NCBI RefSeq assembly: GCF_003352165.1
Contig: NZ_CP029176.1
Coordinates: forward strand, 2,108,001-2,172,000
DNA: 64,000 nt
Source of the DNA: Acidibrevibacterium fodinaquatile
GTDB lineage: Bacteria > Pseudomonadota > Alphaproteobacteria > Acetobacterales > Acetobacteraceae
Direction: 5' to 3'
Shown here: piece by piece, positions 16,611-24,721 of the stretch
How the letters are laid out: each line of letters begins with the position of its first letter
Position numbering within the stretch: the first letter of the stretch is position 1
Notes under the pieces: model-generated
Databases searched by the model: none
What the model saw: the letters and a program-made list of their open reading frames with translations, nothing else
Told to the model about the DNA's origin: nothing
Translations under genes and position numbers: made by a program

Positions 16611-16720
16611 GGTTCTTTTTTGAAAAAAAGAACCAAAAAACTTTCATTGCGCGGGCGGCGCCTACGGCGCCGTCCAACAGATAAAAGTCTTTTTGCTTCT
16701 TTTTCGGAAGTCAAAAGAAG
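16611..16720. repeat. cluster of extragenic hairpins rich in T/A arms
   Basis: Three stems lie in a row: GGTTCTTTTTT (16611-16621) with 16624-16634, a GGCGCC-based stem around 16667-16683, and CTTCTTTT (16696-16703) with 16713-16720. The first is an 11-bp perfect stem with a 2-base centre and can end transcripts in both directions. Similar TTTTT-GA-AAAAA hairpins occur at 53256 and 63399. They look like a dispersed extragenic repeat type. Confidence 0.6.
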
Positions 16721-16751
16721 GTTTTTATGTTTTGTGAATCCGGAGACCGTA

Positions 16752-17369
16752 ATGCCCGATAGCGCCGAGGCTTCGCCCCGCCCGAAAACCGTTCCGCCGA
16801 AACCGGCGGCGAGCCTCGTCGTCCTGCGCGACGGCGCGGAGGTGCTGATGGGGGTGCGCGGCGCCGGCCATCGTTTCATGCCCAATCGGCTGGTGTTTCC
16901 TGGCGGGCGGGTGGACCGCGCCGATCTCCGCGCGCCGGCGGCAACCGCGCTTTCGCCGCCGGTCCGCGCGCTCGTGGAAAAAAGCGCCTCGCCGGCGCTG
17001 GCGCACGGCCTCGCGATCGCCGCGGCCCGGGAATTGGCGGAGGAAACCGGGCTTTCGTTGGGCACCCCGCCCAGGCTTGGCGATCTCGACTATCTCTGCC
17101 GCGCGGTGACGCCGCCCGGTCTTCCGATCCGCTTCAACGCCCGCTTCTTCGTCATCGACGCCGCCCGCGCGCGCGGCACGCTTGCCGGCTCGGGCGAGCT
17201 GGAGGGGTTGCGCTATTACCCGATCGCGGAGGCGCTGGCGCTCAATCTCGCGCTGGCCACGCGCTTCGTTCTGGAAAATCTCAAGCTCTGGCTTGCGCTT
17301 TCACCGGAAGAGCGGGCGGCGCGAACCACCACGCCCTTGCTGCGCTTCCGCCGCGGGTTCACCGAATGA
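16752..17369 (+). CDS. Nudix hydrolase, 205 aa
   Basis: The protein starts at the ATG at 16752; an earlier in-frame ATG at 16620 would begin inside the hairpin repeats and is rejected. It has the strand SLVVLRDGAEVLMGVRG, the segment FPGGRVD near residue 54 and the Nudix core ARELAEETGL near residue 95, separated by an insertion typical of the long-Nudix group. Such enzymes hydrolyse nucleoside diphosphates linked to another group, for example CoA or NADH. The intact RELAEETG core suggests activity. Substrate unknown. It is the last gene before the AT-rich region. Confidence 0.85.
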   Translation: MPDSAEASPRPKTVPPKPAASLVVLRDGAEVLMGVRGAGHRFMPNRLVFPGGRVDRADLRAPAATALSPPVRALVEKSASPALAHGLAIAAARELAEETGLSLGTPPRLGDLDYLCRAVTPPGLPIRFNARFFVIDAARARGTLAGSGELEGLRYYPIAEALALNLALATRFVLENLKLWLALSPEERAARTTTPLLRFRRGFTE

Positions 17370-17396
17370 CCCCCGGCGGCGCGTGATCCGGCGCGC

Positions 17397-17513
17397 TCAG
17401 CCCATCGCGGCGCGCAGGTTCTCGTCGATTTTGGCGAGAAAATCCTGGGTATTGAGCCAGGGCTGGTCCTTGCCGATCAGCCCTGCGAGATCTTCGTTGT
17501 AGAACCGCAGCAT
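17397..17513 (-). CDS. possible 38-aa protein at the edge of the AT-rich region
   Basis: An ATG at 17513 has GGAG eight bases upstream and opens a 38-codon frame (MLRFYNEDLAGLIGKDQPWL...) with GC-rich codons like the host chromosome. I recognise no family. It could be a real microprotein, or the first or last part of a gene cut when the neighbouring AT-rich DNA arrived. An in-frame ATG at 17627 lies in AT-rich DNA and seems less likely. Confidence 0.3.
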   Translation of the reverse strand: MLRFYNEDLAGLIGKDQPWLNTQDFLAKIDENLRAAMG

Positions 17514-17861
17514 TGGGTTGACTCCGTTTCGGTTTCCGGCAATATGCGGATGGCGAGTTTCGTCTCTCAAAAAACTTCCAGGAGAATCAAATATCCGCGA
17601 GTGTCTCGAAATATATAATCTGCTCATTTCTTAATTTTTATCTCGATTTTTATAACAATTCGCACGCCGTCGATCAAAAATCGCCCCAAGAGCCATGTCA
17701 TGAGGATGGCCTTCATTTTTGCGACTCCACCAGGCACTGCGGCAGTGCCGAACGAGGTGGATTTTACCTGCCAGCGAGGTGGAATGGGTTCAGGTTGTAA
17801 ACCGAAAAGATTCGGCCCTCTTCTGGCTGCATGACGGCAGGCGTTTACTACCTAAAGTTGT

Positions 17862-19421
17862 TTATAAGTCCCAAAGAATCGGATTTTTCATCGAGGGCGT
17901 GTATATGAGCCTTTGTCCCGTTGTAATAGTCTCTTCAAGCAAGCGAATTAGCACAACTGGTGAATAAAGAAACAATGGATGAAGAGATGGCGTTTTTATA
18001 CGCCCTCTTATCCTGCCTTGATTTACATCAATGCGATAAATATTTTCATAATAACTACATAAATTTTTGATCTTATCTTTATGATTAATTATTGCACAAA
18101 TTTTATAAAACATATTTGTATCATTTTTATTTTTCAAATATAGCTTTGAAAGAGTTAGCATAATAGCTGCTGACCTTATGAGCAGGGTTTTGAGATTATC
18201 ACTATTAGTGGAATTAGCCCGCCCCCACTCAGAGTTCAATTTTTCTATTAATTTTTCTCTCCATTTGTTGTCACTATAATGTTTTGCTAAAAATCTTTTC
18301 CGAACACTTTTGAAAGCATCTATAACTGTCCTCGATGGGATAGAGTCTTTCGATTTGTTAGAGTATCCTGATTTAGTAATGTTATGTGCTTCTTCTATTT
18401 TTTCTGTTTTTTGAATAACGTTATGTCGTATTTCCCAGCCTTTATGCCTTTCTTCTTCAAATCGGCAATCTGGTCTACCGATATTCCATATTACAGAATT
18501 CTTTGCTTCTCCTTCAATTGTTCTTTCTTTAAATTCAATCTCAATCCCCATGGGATCATAACTAATGCGCGGTTGTTCCCATGGATAGTTTGGAGTTACC
18601 TTCTTTATAGCATTTTCAAAAATGTCTTTTGGTTTTTGCTTCCAATCTTTTTCATCCGTTCCTGGTGCTCCCAGGGCCAGCCACACAAGAATCTGCATCA
18701 AGCCGCTCGGCACCCAATTAGCCGGCTTCAGCTTGCCTTCAAGATCGGCGAAGCTGATGCCTTCCGCTTCACCCTCCAATTGAGGGCCGACAAATCCCAT
18801 TTCGCCAATGTCGACCCCCAACAACACCAACTGAACGAAGCCGGTTGGAGTCTCCTCGGACACCATGAGGGGAACTTTCTGCAAGGGGGAAACGTGAAGG
18901 CCGGCTTCTTCCTGAAGTTGATGCACCGCTGTCATCAGCAGGCTGTCAATATCGTGCGCCCCCCATTCCGGCGCTGGTTTGAAGTGACCTCCGTAAGTAT
19001 GGAGATGGCCCGGATACGTAACACTCCTTTCTCCACGGCGATGCACATATAGCGTTTTCTTTTGTTTTGAAAACAGTACAACGCACGCGCTGATGACTTT
19101 CGGCAGATCATCAATGGATTTTTTCTTAAGGGCTGTTCGCCGTTTAGCGCAAATTTCTGCATAATTTGTATCATAATATTCTAGAACTGACGATTCATCT
19201 TTATTGTTTGATAACGAAGACTGCGACAACACACCGTACTTCGTAACCGGTTCAAATAAATTTTCGATCGAATTTTTAATCAAATCTGATGCGTAACGCT
19301 CTTCTTCCGACAAACTCAGACTTCCTTTTCTTTTTAGCGTTGGTTCTGACTTAAGCATGTGGATAATTTTTGCTTGACCAGCAAATTTTTCATTGATGCT
19401 GCCAACAAATTCTTCGGTCAT
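17862..19421 (-). CDS. 519-aa protein with degenerate Nudix domain and long unknown C-terminus
   Basis: The ATG at 19421 follows GGAGGAAGTGACT, a strong ribosome site. Residues 1-105 are charged and unrecognised. Residues 108-235 form a Nudix-like domain: VISACVVLFSKQKKTLYVHRRG, then YGGHFKP near 143, then HQLQEEAGL at 167-175. The last corresponds to REUXEEXGU with the first Arg and Glu replaced, but the metal-binding EE pair kept. Residues 240-519 are Lys/Asn-rich, mostly helical in look, and match nothing I know. Codons are AT-rich unlike all neighbours, which points to transfer. The gene stands alone. It might hydrolyse, or merely bind, a nucleotide; a defence role is possible but unsupported. 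Confidence 0.7.
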   Translation of the reverse strand: MTEEFVGSINEKFAGQAKIIHMLKSEPTLKRKGSLSLSEEERYASDLIKNSIENLFEPVTKYGVLSQSSLSNNKDESSVLEYYDTNYAEICAKRRTALKKKSIDDLPKVISACVVLFSKQKKTLYVHRRGERSVTYPGHLHTYGGHFKPAPEWGAHDIDSLLMTAVHQLQEEAGLHVSPLQKVPLMVSEETPTGFVQLVLLGVDIGEMGFVGPQLEGEAEGISFADLEGKLKPANWVPSGLMQILVWLALGAPGTDEKDWKQKPKDIFENAIKKVTPNYPWEQPRISYDPMGIEIEFKERTIEGEAKNSVIWNIGRPDCRFEEERHKGWEIRHNVIQKTEKIEEAHNITKSGYSNKSKDSIPSRTVIDAFKSVRKRFLAKHYSDNKWREKLIEKLNSEWGRANSTNSDNLKTLLIRSAAIMLTLSKLYLKNKNDTNMFYKICAIINHKDKIKNLCSYYENIYRIDVNQGRIRGRIKTPSLHPLFLYSPVVLIRLLEETITTGQRLIYTPSMKNPILWDL

Positions 19422-19779
19422 AGTCACTTCCTCCATTCTTGCTTATTTATACAGAGGAGAGATGCCGTCGCTTTATTGCTATTTTAAAAATAGTTATTTT
19501 TGCTCTTGATAAAGATCTTCGTCAATCTCGTATCGACTAATTGTGACTACTTACTGAATAGACCTGGTGCGATCTTATTTTTTTAATATTTTTAGTCCGA
19601 CGTGCCAAGGCCTGTCAATATCGAAGAAAACGCGCAATGCCGCATGCGACGCACACGCCCCGGAAAACCGTCACAGACAGGTCAGGACAATAGACAAATA
19701 TTCGGTATCATATCCTGTACCCGACCAGCCGAAATGCCTCGCTCTCGGCTATTCGGCCGGTCGGTGTCGGCCGCCTGAT
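19422..19779. other. AT-rich gene-free stretch upstream of the Nudix-like gene
   Basis: The 358 bases hold the presumed promoter of the AT-rich gene; several A/T-rich boxes prevent a confident choice. Toward 19650-19780 the composition returns to the GC-rich type, and the left part of the IS256-like element is missing. No gene or RNA is supportable. Confidence 0.5.
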
Positions 19780-20540
19780 CCCCGCCAGCGCGCGTTCGAG
19801 GCCCGCGCCGCCGTCGATCAGCAGGAATTCCGGGGTTCGCAGGCCGCGCGCGATCAACTCATCGAGCACGGCGCGCCAGGCGGCTTCACTCTCGCCGCCC
19901 ATGGCCTTGACCGCCAGCAAAACCTTCTGCCCGTCGCGGCGAACCCCGAGCACGACCAGCAGCGAGATGTTGGTCGCGCGCCGGTCGAGCCGGACCTTCA
20001 CTACGGTGCCGTCGAGGATCAGCCGGACGATATCCTCATCGGCCAGGCTGCGGCGGTTCCAGCCTTCCCAGTTCGCCTTCACCTTCCGCCAGGTGCGACT
20101 GACCACGTCCTTGCCCACAGCGCCCCTGAACAACGCCGCCAAGGCCCGTTTGACCCGCCGCGTATTGGTGCCAGCGCGAGGTAGGTCGCGGCAATCAGCG
20201 CCTCCGCTTGCCGGGTCATCCGGGCATAGCGGGGCAGTGCGGCGCTGCGCCATTCCGCCGTGCCGCCCTCGGGTCTCGGTATCCGGCCCCGCGGCACCGT
20301 GATCTCGAGCGGCCCGAACGAGCCAAGAATTTGGCGATGACGGACACCGTGGCGATATCCACCCGTCGCCTCGCTATCGCGGCGGTATCGCCCCCGCCCA
20401 AGCGCCGCCGTCAGCTCCTCCTCGAGCATGGTCTCAAGGAAACCGCGGATCCGCTCCCGCAGGCCCGCCTCGATCGGGTCAAACCACGCCGTGCCATCAA
20501 ACAGGCTGGTTTCCGGCGTCGCTGTGCTATTCTTCTCCAT
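19780..20540 (-). pseudogene. IS256-family (mutator) transposase, frameshifted and truncated
   Basis: Two frames carry one transposase. The first (ATG at 20540 with GGGAGATC upstream) reads to EALIAATYLA near 20177. The sequence then resumes in another frame with AGTNTRRVKRALAALFRGAVG and continues to LLIDGGAGLERALAG near 19780, where similarity to mutator transposases ends abruptly. About 90 C-terminal residues, including the last catalytic Glu region, are missing, so the element is dead. IS256-family genes are normally a single frame, so the shift is damage and not recoding. Confidence 0.85.
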
Positions 20541-20680
20541 GGCGTGATCTCCCTCGGCGCTCAAACGCCGAGCCTGGTGGTTGAACTCACCCGGAGATTA
20601 CGCCACCCAGAATTATGGGATGGCCCGCTCCTTTCCCCCGGCGGTGTATAGTCTGCTGGGGCCAGCGAAAGGAAAGTGCC

Positions 20681-21727
20681 ATGACGAAAGAGATCGCGGT
20701 ATTGGGGATCGATCTGGGCAAGAACAGTTGCAGTCTCGCGGGGTTGGATGCGAGCGGCGCGGTGGTGAAACGGCGCCGGATGCGGCCGGACAGCGTGACG
20801 GCCTTTACGGCGAAGATCCCGGCGTGTGTGATCGCCATGGAGGCATGCTGTGGCGCCCATTATCTCGGGCGGCTGTTGGCGGCTCAGGGTCACACGGTCC
20901 GGCTGATGTCGCCGGAATATGTGCGCCCGTATGTGAAAGCGCAGAAGAACGATGATCGGGACGCCGAGGCGATCGCTGAAGCAGCGACCCGGCCGACGAT
21001 GCGCTTTGTAGATCTCAAAAGCGAGGAACAGCTTGACGTGCAGACGTTGCATCGGGCGCGGGATCGCCTGGTGGTGGAACGTACGGCGCTGATCAATCAG
21101 CTACGCGCTATCCTTCTTGAACGGGGGATTACCGTGCCAAAGGGGCGGAGCAAGCTCGCGCAATATCTGGTGGGGCGGTTCGATCAGAACGACGGAGGTA
21201 GCATCGCGTTGTCTCCACGAACGCAAGCGCTCATTGCCGACATGCGGAAGGAATGGCGCGAACTGGATCACCGGATCGAGGCTTTCGACGACGAATTTGT
21301 TGCTCGTGCCCGCGCCGATGAGGCGGCCCGCAGGCTGCTTTCGATCCCTGGTATCGGCCCGGTCAACGCCACCGCGCTGATCGCCGCGATCGGCAAGGGT
21401 GAGAGTTTCGGTCATGGCCGCGATCTTGCCGCCTGGCTGGGTTTGGTGCCGCGTCAGATCACGACAGGCGGACGACCCCGGCTTGTCGGGATCAGCAAGC
21501 GCGGCAACAAATATCTGCGCAAGCAGTTGATCCATGGTGCACGCTCCGCCCTGCCAGGTCTGCTGACCAGCGCCACGCCACTCGGCGGATGGCTGCGGGG
21601 GCTGATCACCAGGGTGCATAAGAACGCCGTAGTCGTCGCATTGGCCAATAAGCTGGCACGGATTGCGTGGGCCGTCTTACGTCACGGCGACAAATTTGAC
21701 GCCAAAGCCGTTGGTGTGACGGTGTGA
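20681..21727 (+). CDS. IS110-family DEDD transposase
   Basis: A 348-residue recombinase from the ATG at 20681 (AGGAAAGTGCC upstream). The N-terminal RuvC-like domain shows the DEDD residues in LGIDLGKNSC (residue 10), VIAMEACCGAHY (near 50) and QKNDDRDAEAIAEA (near 91). The C-terminal Tnp domain starts with LLSIPGIGPVNATALIAAIG near residue 226 and includes the conserved Ser region GNKYLRKQLIHGARSAL. It catalyses RNA-guided, strand-exchange-type insertion. Length is normal and no break is seen, so the element may be active. Confidence 0.93.
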   Translation: MTKEIAVLGIDLGKNSCSLAGLDASGAVVKRRRMRPDSVTAFTAKIPACVIAMEACCGAHYLGRLLAAQGHTVRLMSPEYVRPYVKAQKNDDRDAEAIAEAATRPTMRFVDLKSEEQLDVQTLHRARDRLVVERTALINQLRAILLERGITVPKGRSKLAQYLVGRFDQNDGGSIALSPRTQALIADMRKEWRELDHRIEAFDDEFVARARADEAARRLLSIPGIGPVNATALIAAIGKGESFGHGRDLAAWLGLVPRQITTGGRPRLVGISKRGNKYLRKQLIHGARSALPGLLTSATPLGGWLRGLITRVHKNAVVVALANKLARIAWAVLRHGDKFDAKAVGVTV

Positions 21728-21859
21728 CCGAAATCGACCGGTGCTGATATGATGATCGGCTACCGGTCCATGATGTTTGCGGGTGGTGGAAGAAAGATGG
21801 CCTGACAGTCGATCGGTGTTCTGGAAATCTGATGTGTGGAATGGCGGACTTGTCGCCGA
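21728..21859 (+). ncRNA. presumed guide (bridge/seek) RNA region of the IS110 element
   Basis: The 3' non-coding end of IS1111-type elements encodes a structured RNA that pairs with target and donor DNA. This 132-base stretch starts with a hairpin whose arms are ACCGGT (about 21739 and 21765) and ends at the element's right repeat. The RNA is inferred from layout; its exact ends and guide loops were not resolved. The next 215 bases (21870-22084) hold no supportable gene. Confidence 0.35.
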
Positions 21860-22084
21860 CAGAATTATGAGAACCAGAGCGCGCGGATCTCCATCTTGGT
21901 CGAGAGCTTGCTCTGAGGCCGGATACGTTGACGCAGACTGACCAGTCCATCGGAAAAATCACTTGCAGGCGGGGCGGGCCATACGTTCCACACACTCCGC
22001 GACAGGACCCAAATCCCGGCGGATAAGCGGCTTTTGCACATGATCAACCGGTCTCAACAATCCAATCTCATTCCGCATAAATAA

Positions 22085-22462
22085 ATGATCGATCATCTCT
22101 CGTTCGGCGTTGCCGACCTCGCCCGTGCGCGGCGCTTTTATGACGCGGCGCTGGCGCCGCTCGGCTATCGCTATCTGCGTGGGAGCGAGACCACAGCGGG
22201 CTATGGCGATGACGACGCGGCGTTCTGGATCGTCGTCGCCGAGCGGCCGGTGCCGTCGGATCCGGCCTCGGGCCTTCATGTTTGTTTTCGTGCCCCGAGC
22301 CGGGCAGCGGTCGATGCGTTTTACCGCGCGGCACTCGCCGCCGGCGGGCGCGACAATGGCGCGCCGGGCGAGCGGGAGTATGAGCCCGACTATTACGCCG
22401 CGTTCGTCATCGACCCGGATGGCTATCGCATTGAGGCTTATTGCGGAGGCGGCCAAACCTGA
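22085..22462 (+). CDS. VOC-family (glyoxalase-like) protein
   Basis: A 125-residue protein with the two beta-alpha-beta-beta-beta units of the vicinal oxygen chelate fold. MIDHLSFGVADLARARRFYDAAL is the usual first module with a metal-ligand His at residue 4; ASGLHVCFRAPSRAAVDAFYRAAL begins the second; and YAAFVIDPDGYRIEAY near the end carries the C-terminal Glu ligand. Such proteins include isomerases, dioxygenases and resistance proteins, so the reaction is open. It is convergent with the FAD-linked dehydrogenase gene. Confidence 0.85.
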   Translation: MIDHLSFGVADLARARRFYDAALAPLGYRYLRGSETTAGYGDDDAAFWIVVAERPVPSDPASGLHVCFRAPSRAAVDAFYRAALAAGGRDNGAPGEREYEPDYYAAFVIDPDGYRIEAYCGGGQT

Positions 22463-22484
22463 TTGCCGCTTTCGTCTCAGCCCC

Positions 22485-23870
22485 TTAGTTGAGAAAAATC
22501 TTTCCCGGATTGAGGATGCCGTGCGGATCGAGCGCCGTCTTGAGCGAGCGCATCACCGCCAGCGCTTCGGCGCCGTGCTCGGCCTCGAGGAATTCGCGCT
22601 TGCCGATGCCAACCCCGTGCTCGCCGCTGCACGAGCCACCGAGCGCGAGCGCGCGGCCGACGATCTGGCGATCCAGCGCCCAGGCGCGCGCCAGCGCTTC
22701 CGGGTCGTCTTTCGGGATCAGGATCACGGTGTGGAAATTGCCGTCCCCGACATGGCCGACGATCGGCGCGGTGAGGCCGGAGGCGAGAATATCCTCCTTC
22801 GCGCCGAGCACCGCTTCGGCGAGTTTCGAGATCGGCACGATGGCGTCTGTCGTCACGCCGAAATACCCGGGTTTGAGCGCCAGCCCCGCCCAGTAGAGGT
22901 CATGGCGGGCTTTCCACAGATGCGCCCGCTCCTCCTCGGCGAGCGCCCAGCGAAACCCGGCGCCGCCATTGTCGCGCGCGATCGCTTCGGCCTGCTCGGC
23001 CTGTTCGCGGGCCGAGGCGTGGCTGCCGTGAAACTCGAAAAACAGGGTCGGGCGCCGCGCCAAGCCGGTGAGTTTGGAATAAGAAATCGCCGCGCCGATC
23101 GCGTCCTCATCGAGCAATTCGATGCGGGCGACGGGGATGCCGGCCTGGATGACCGTAATCACGGTCTCGACGGCGCCGGCGAGATCGTCGAACTGGCAGA
23201 TCGCCGCCGCCATCGCCTCGGGAATCCCCGAGAGCTTGAGCGTGATCTCGGTGATCACGCCGAGGGTTCCCTCCGAGCCGATGAAAAGCCGCGTCAGATC
23301 ATAGCCGGTCGACGATTTGCGCACCCGCCCGCCGGTTTTGATCACCCGCCCATCGGCGAGCGCGACGGTGAGGCCGAGGGTGTTTTCGCGAATGGTGCCA
23401 TAGCGCACGGCGTTGGTGCCGGAGGCGCGGGTTGCGCACATGCCGCCGAGCGTGCATTCGCTGCCGGGATCGACCGGGAAAAACATCCCCTGGTCGCGCA
23501 AATGGGCGTTCAATTGCTGGCGCGTGACGCCGGCCTCGACGCGGCAATCGAGATCGGCGGCGTTGACCTCGAGAATCCGTGTCATGCGCGAAAGATCGAG
23601 CGAAATGCCGCCGCGCACCGGCGTCACATGGCCTTCGAGCGAGGTGCCGGCCCCGAACGGCACGACCGGAACGCGCGCCGCGTTGCAGAGCGCGAGCAGC
23701 CGCGCCGCCTCCTCGGTGGTTTCGATGAAGGCGACGGCATCGGGCAAAACCGGCGGGTTGGTGTCCTCGCCATGGGCGTGCTGCTCGCGGAGCGCCAGGT
23801 TGCGCGACATACGTGGGCCGAGCCACGCCTCGGCCTCATGGATCACCCGGCTTACGGCATCATCGGTCAT
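22485..23870 (-). CDS. FAD-linked 2-hydroxyacid (D-lactate type) dehydrogenase
   Basis: The 461-residue protein starts at the ATG at 23870 with GGGTGGAA upstream; a far longer in-frame start would overlap the divergent aldolase gene. It belongs to the GlcD/Dld family. The N-terminal FAD domain has VVPFGAGTSLEGH near residue 70 and DPGSECTLGGMCATRASG near 130. The C-terminal cap domain has VGHVGDGNFHTVI and GSCSGEHGVGIGK near the end, the usual FAD-lactate motifs. It oxidises a D-2-hydroxyacid and passes electrons to cytochrome c or quinone. It diverges from aldolase and dehydratase genes, suggesting joint sugar-acid use. Confidence 0.9.
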   Translation of the reverse strand: MTDDAVSRVIHEAEAWLGPRMSRNLALREQHAHGEDTNPPVLPDAVAFIETTEEAARLLALCNAARVPVVPFGAGTSLEGHVTPVRGGISLDLSRMTRILEVNAADLDCRVEAGVTRQQLNAHLRDQGMFFPVDPGSECTLGGMCATRASGTNAVRYGTIRENTLGLTVALADGRVIKTGGRVRKSSTGYDLTRLFIGSEGTLGVITEITLKLSGIPEAMAAAICQFDDLAGAVETVITVIQAGIPVARIELLDEDAIGAAISYSKLTGLARRPTLFFEFHGSHASAREQAEQAEAIARDNGGAGFRWALAEEERAHLWKARHDLYWAGLALKPGYFGVTTDAIVPISKLAEAVLGAKEDILASGLTAPIVGHVGDGNFHTVILIPKDDPEALARAWALDRQIVGRALALGGSCSGEHGVGIGKREFLEAEHGAEALAVMRSLKTALDPHGILNPGKIFLN

Positions 23871-23946
23871 CGGCGTTCCACCCACTCTGTTGAATTGACG
23901 CGTTGGGATGCCAAGCCTAGCCTTTCCCGAGACGGAGGAAAACAGC

Positions 23947-24714
23947 ATGACAAACCGGTTGAAAGAGCAGTGGCGGCAAGGCAAGGCGACGGTCAATGGC
24001 TGGCTTGCGATTCCCTCGGCCTTTTCCGCCGAGGTGATGGCCCAAGCCGGTTGGGACAGCGTCACCGTCGATCTCCAGCATGGCGTGCAGGATTATCTTT
24101 CGATGATCGCCTGCTTCCAAGCGATGGAGAAACATCCGCCGCTGCCGATGGTGCGGGTGCCGTGGAACGAGCCGGGGATCATCGGCAAGGTGCTCGATGG
24201 CGGCGCCTATGGCGTCATCTGCCCGATGATCAACACCGCCGATGAAGCGCGCGCCTTCATCCGCGCCGCGAAATATCCGCCCGATGGCGCGCGCAGCAAT
24301 GGCCCGATCCGCGCCGCCCCCTATGGCGTGATGAGTTCCTATCAATCGACCGCCAATCAAGAAACGCTCTGCATCCCGATGATCGAAACGCGGCAGGCGC
24401 TCGACAATCTCGAGGCGATCCTTGATGTCCCGGGGATCGATGCGATCTATATCGGCCCGAGCGATCTCGGCTTCTCGCTCGGCCTGCCGCCAAAGCTCGA
24501 CCGCGAGGAGCCGGAAATCCTCCGCATCTATGAGCGCCTGATCCGCGAGACCGAAAAACGCGGCATTTTCGCCGGTCTCCATAATCTGAGCCCCGCCTAT
24601 GCCCGCCGTATGATCGAGATGGGGTTTAAGATGGTAACGATCGCCAATGATTCGGGGCTGATGTTCCAGGCGGCGCGCGCGGCGGTTTTGGCCGTGCGCG
24701 AGGCCGCACCGTGA
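23947..24714 (+). CDS. HpcH/HpaI-family class II aldolase
   Basis: A 255-residue enzyme from the ATG at 23947, preceded by the strong site GGAGGAAAACAGC. Family features are the VTVDLQHGVQDY active-site loop with the base His near residue 45, VRVPWNEPG near 74, GGAYGVICPMINTADEAR near 88, and the metal-ligand Glu in CIPMIETRQAL near 143, followed by IYIGPSDLGFSLG. These aldolases cleave 2-oxo-3-deoxy acids to pyruvate (or the reverse). The next gene encodes a sugar-acid dehydratase, which would make such a substrate, so the two fit one pathway of the galactarate/glucarate type. Confidence 0.9.
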   Translation: MTNRLKEQWRQGKATVNGWLAIPSAFSAEVMAQAGWDSVTVDLQHGVQDYLSMIACFQAMEKHPPLPMVRVPWNEPGIIGKVLDGGAYGVICPMINTADEARAFIRAAKYPPDGARSNGPIRAAPYGVMSSYQSTANQETLCIPMIETRQALDNLEAILDVPGIDAIYIGPSDLGFSLGLPPKLDREEPEILRIYERLIRETEKRGIFAGLHNLSPAYARRMIEMGFKMVTIANDSGLMFQAARAAVLAVREAAP

Positions 24715-24721
24715 GGCGGCG

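Larger units (their letters stand above)
17530..19779. other. AT-rich, probably transferred segment
   Basis: Base use changes abruptly near 17530 and again near 19600: long A/T runs and AT-ending codons replace the GC-rich pattern of both flanks. The segment holds one supportable gene (17862-19421) and is bounded on the right by a decayed IS256-family transposase and an IS110-type element. No attachment site or integrase is visible. The gene-free part 17514-17861 holds nothing I can support beyond weak open frames. Confidence 0.75.
20608..21869 (+). mobile_element. IS110-family element, IS1111-like
   Basis: An intact transposase gene is bracketed by the direct repeat CAGAATTATG (20608-20617 and 21860-21869), the pattern left by IS110-type site-specific insertion, where one copy belongs to the element. 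The 5' non-coding part is about 63 bases and the 3' part about 130 bases. The longer 3' part is the layout of the IS1111 subgroup, which carries its guide RNA there. The element lies only about 70 bases upstream of the IS256 transposase start, so it probably landed in or next to the IS256 end. Confidence 0.75.

Noticed and set aside
17719-17967. 82-codon open frame in the AT-rich segment
   Set aside because: It overlaps the end of the Nudix-like gene on the other strand, has no ribosome site and no family likeness.
20160-20200. Programmed frameshift in the IS256-family transposase
   Set aside because: No slippery heptamer is present, IS256-family genes are single-frame, and the C-terminus is also missing, so it is decay.
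22110-24245. 711-codon open frame on the plus strand
   Set aside because: It lies antisense to the FAD-linked dehydrogenase and shows no domain; it is a high-GC shadow.
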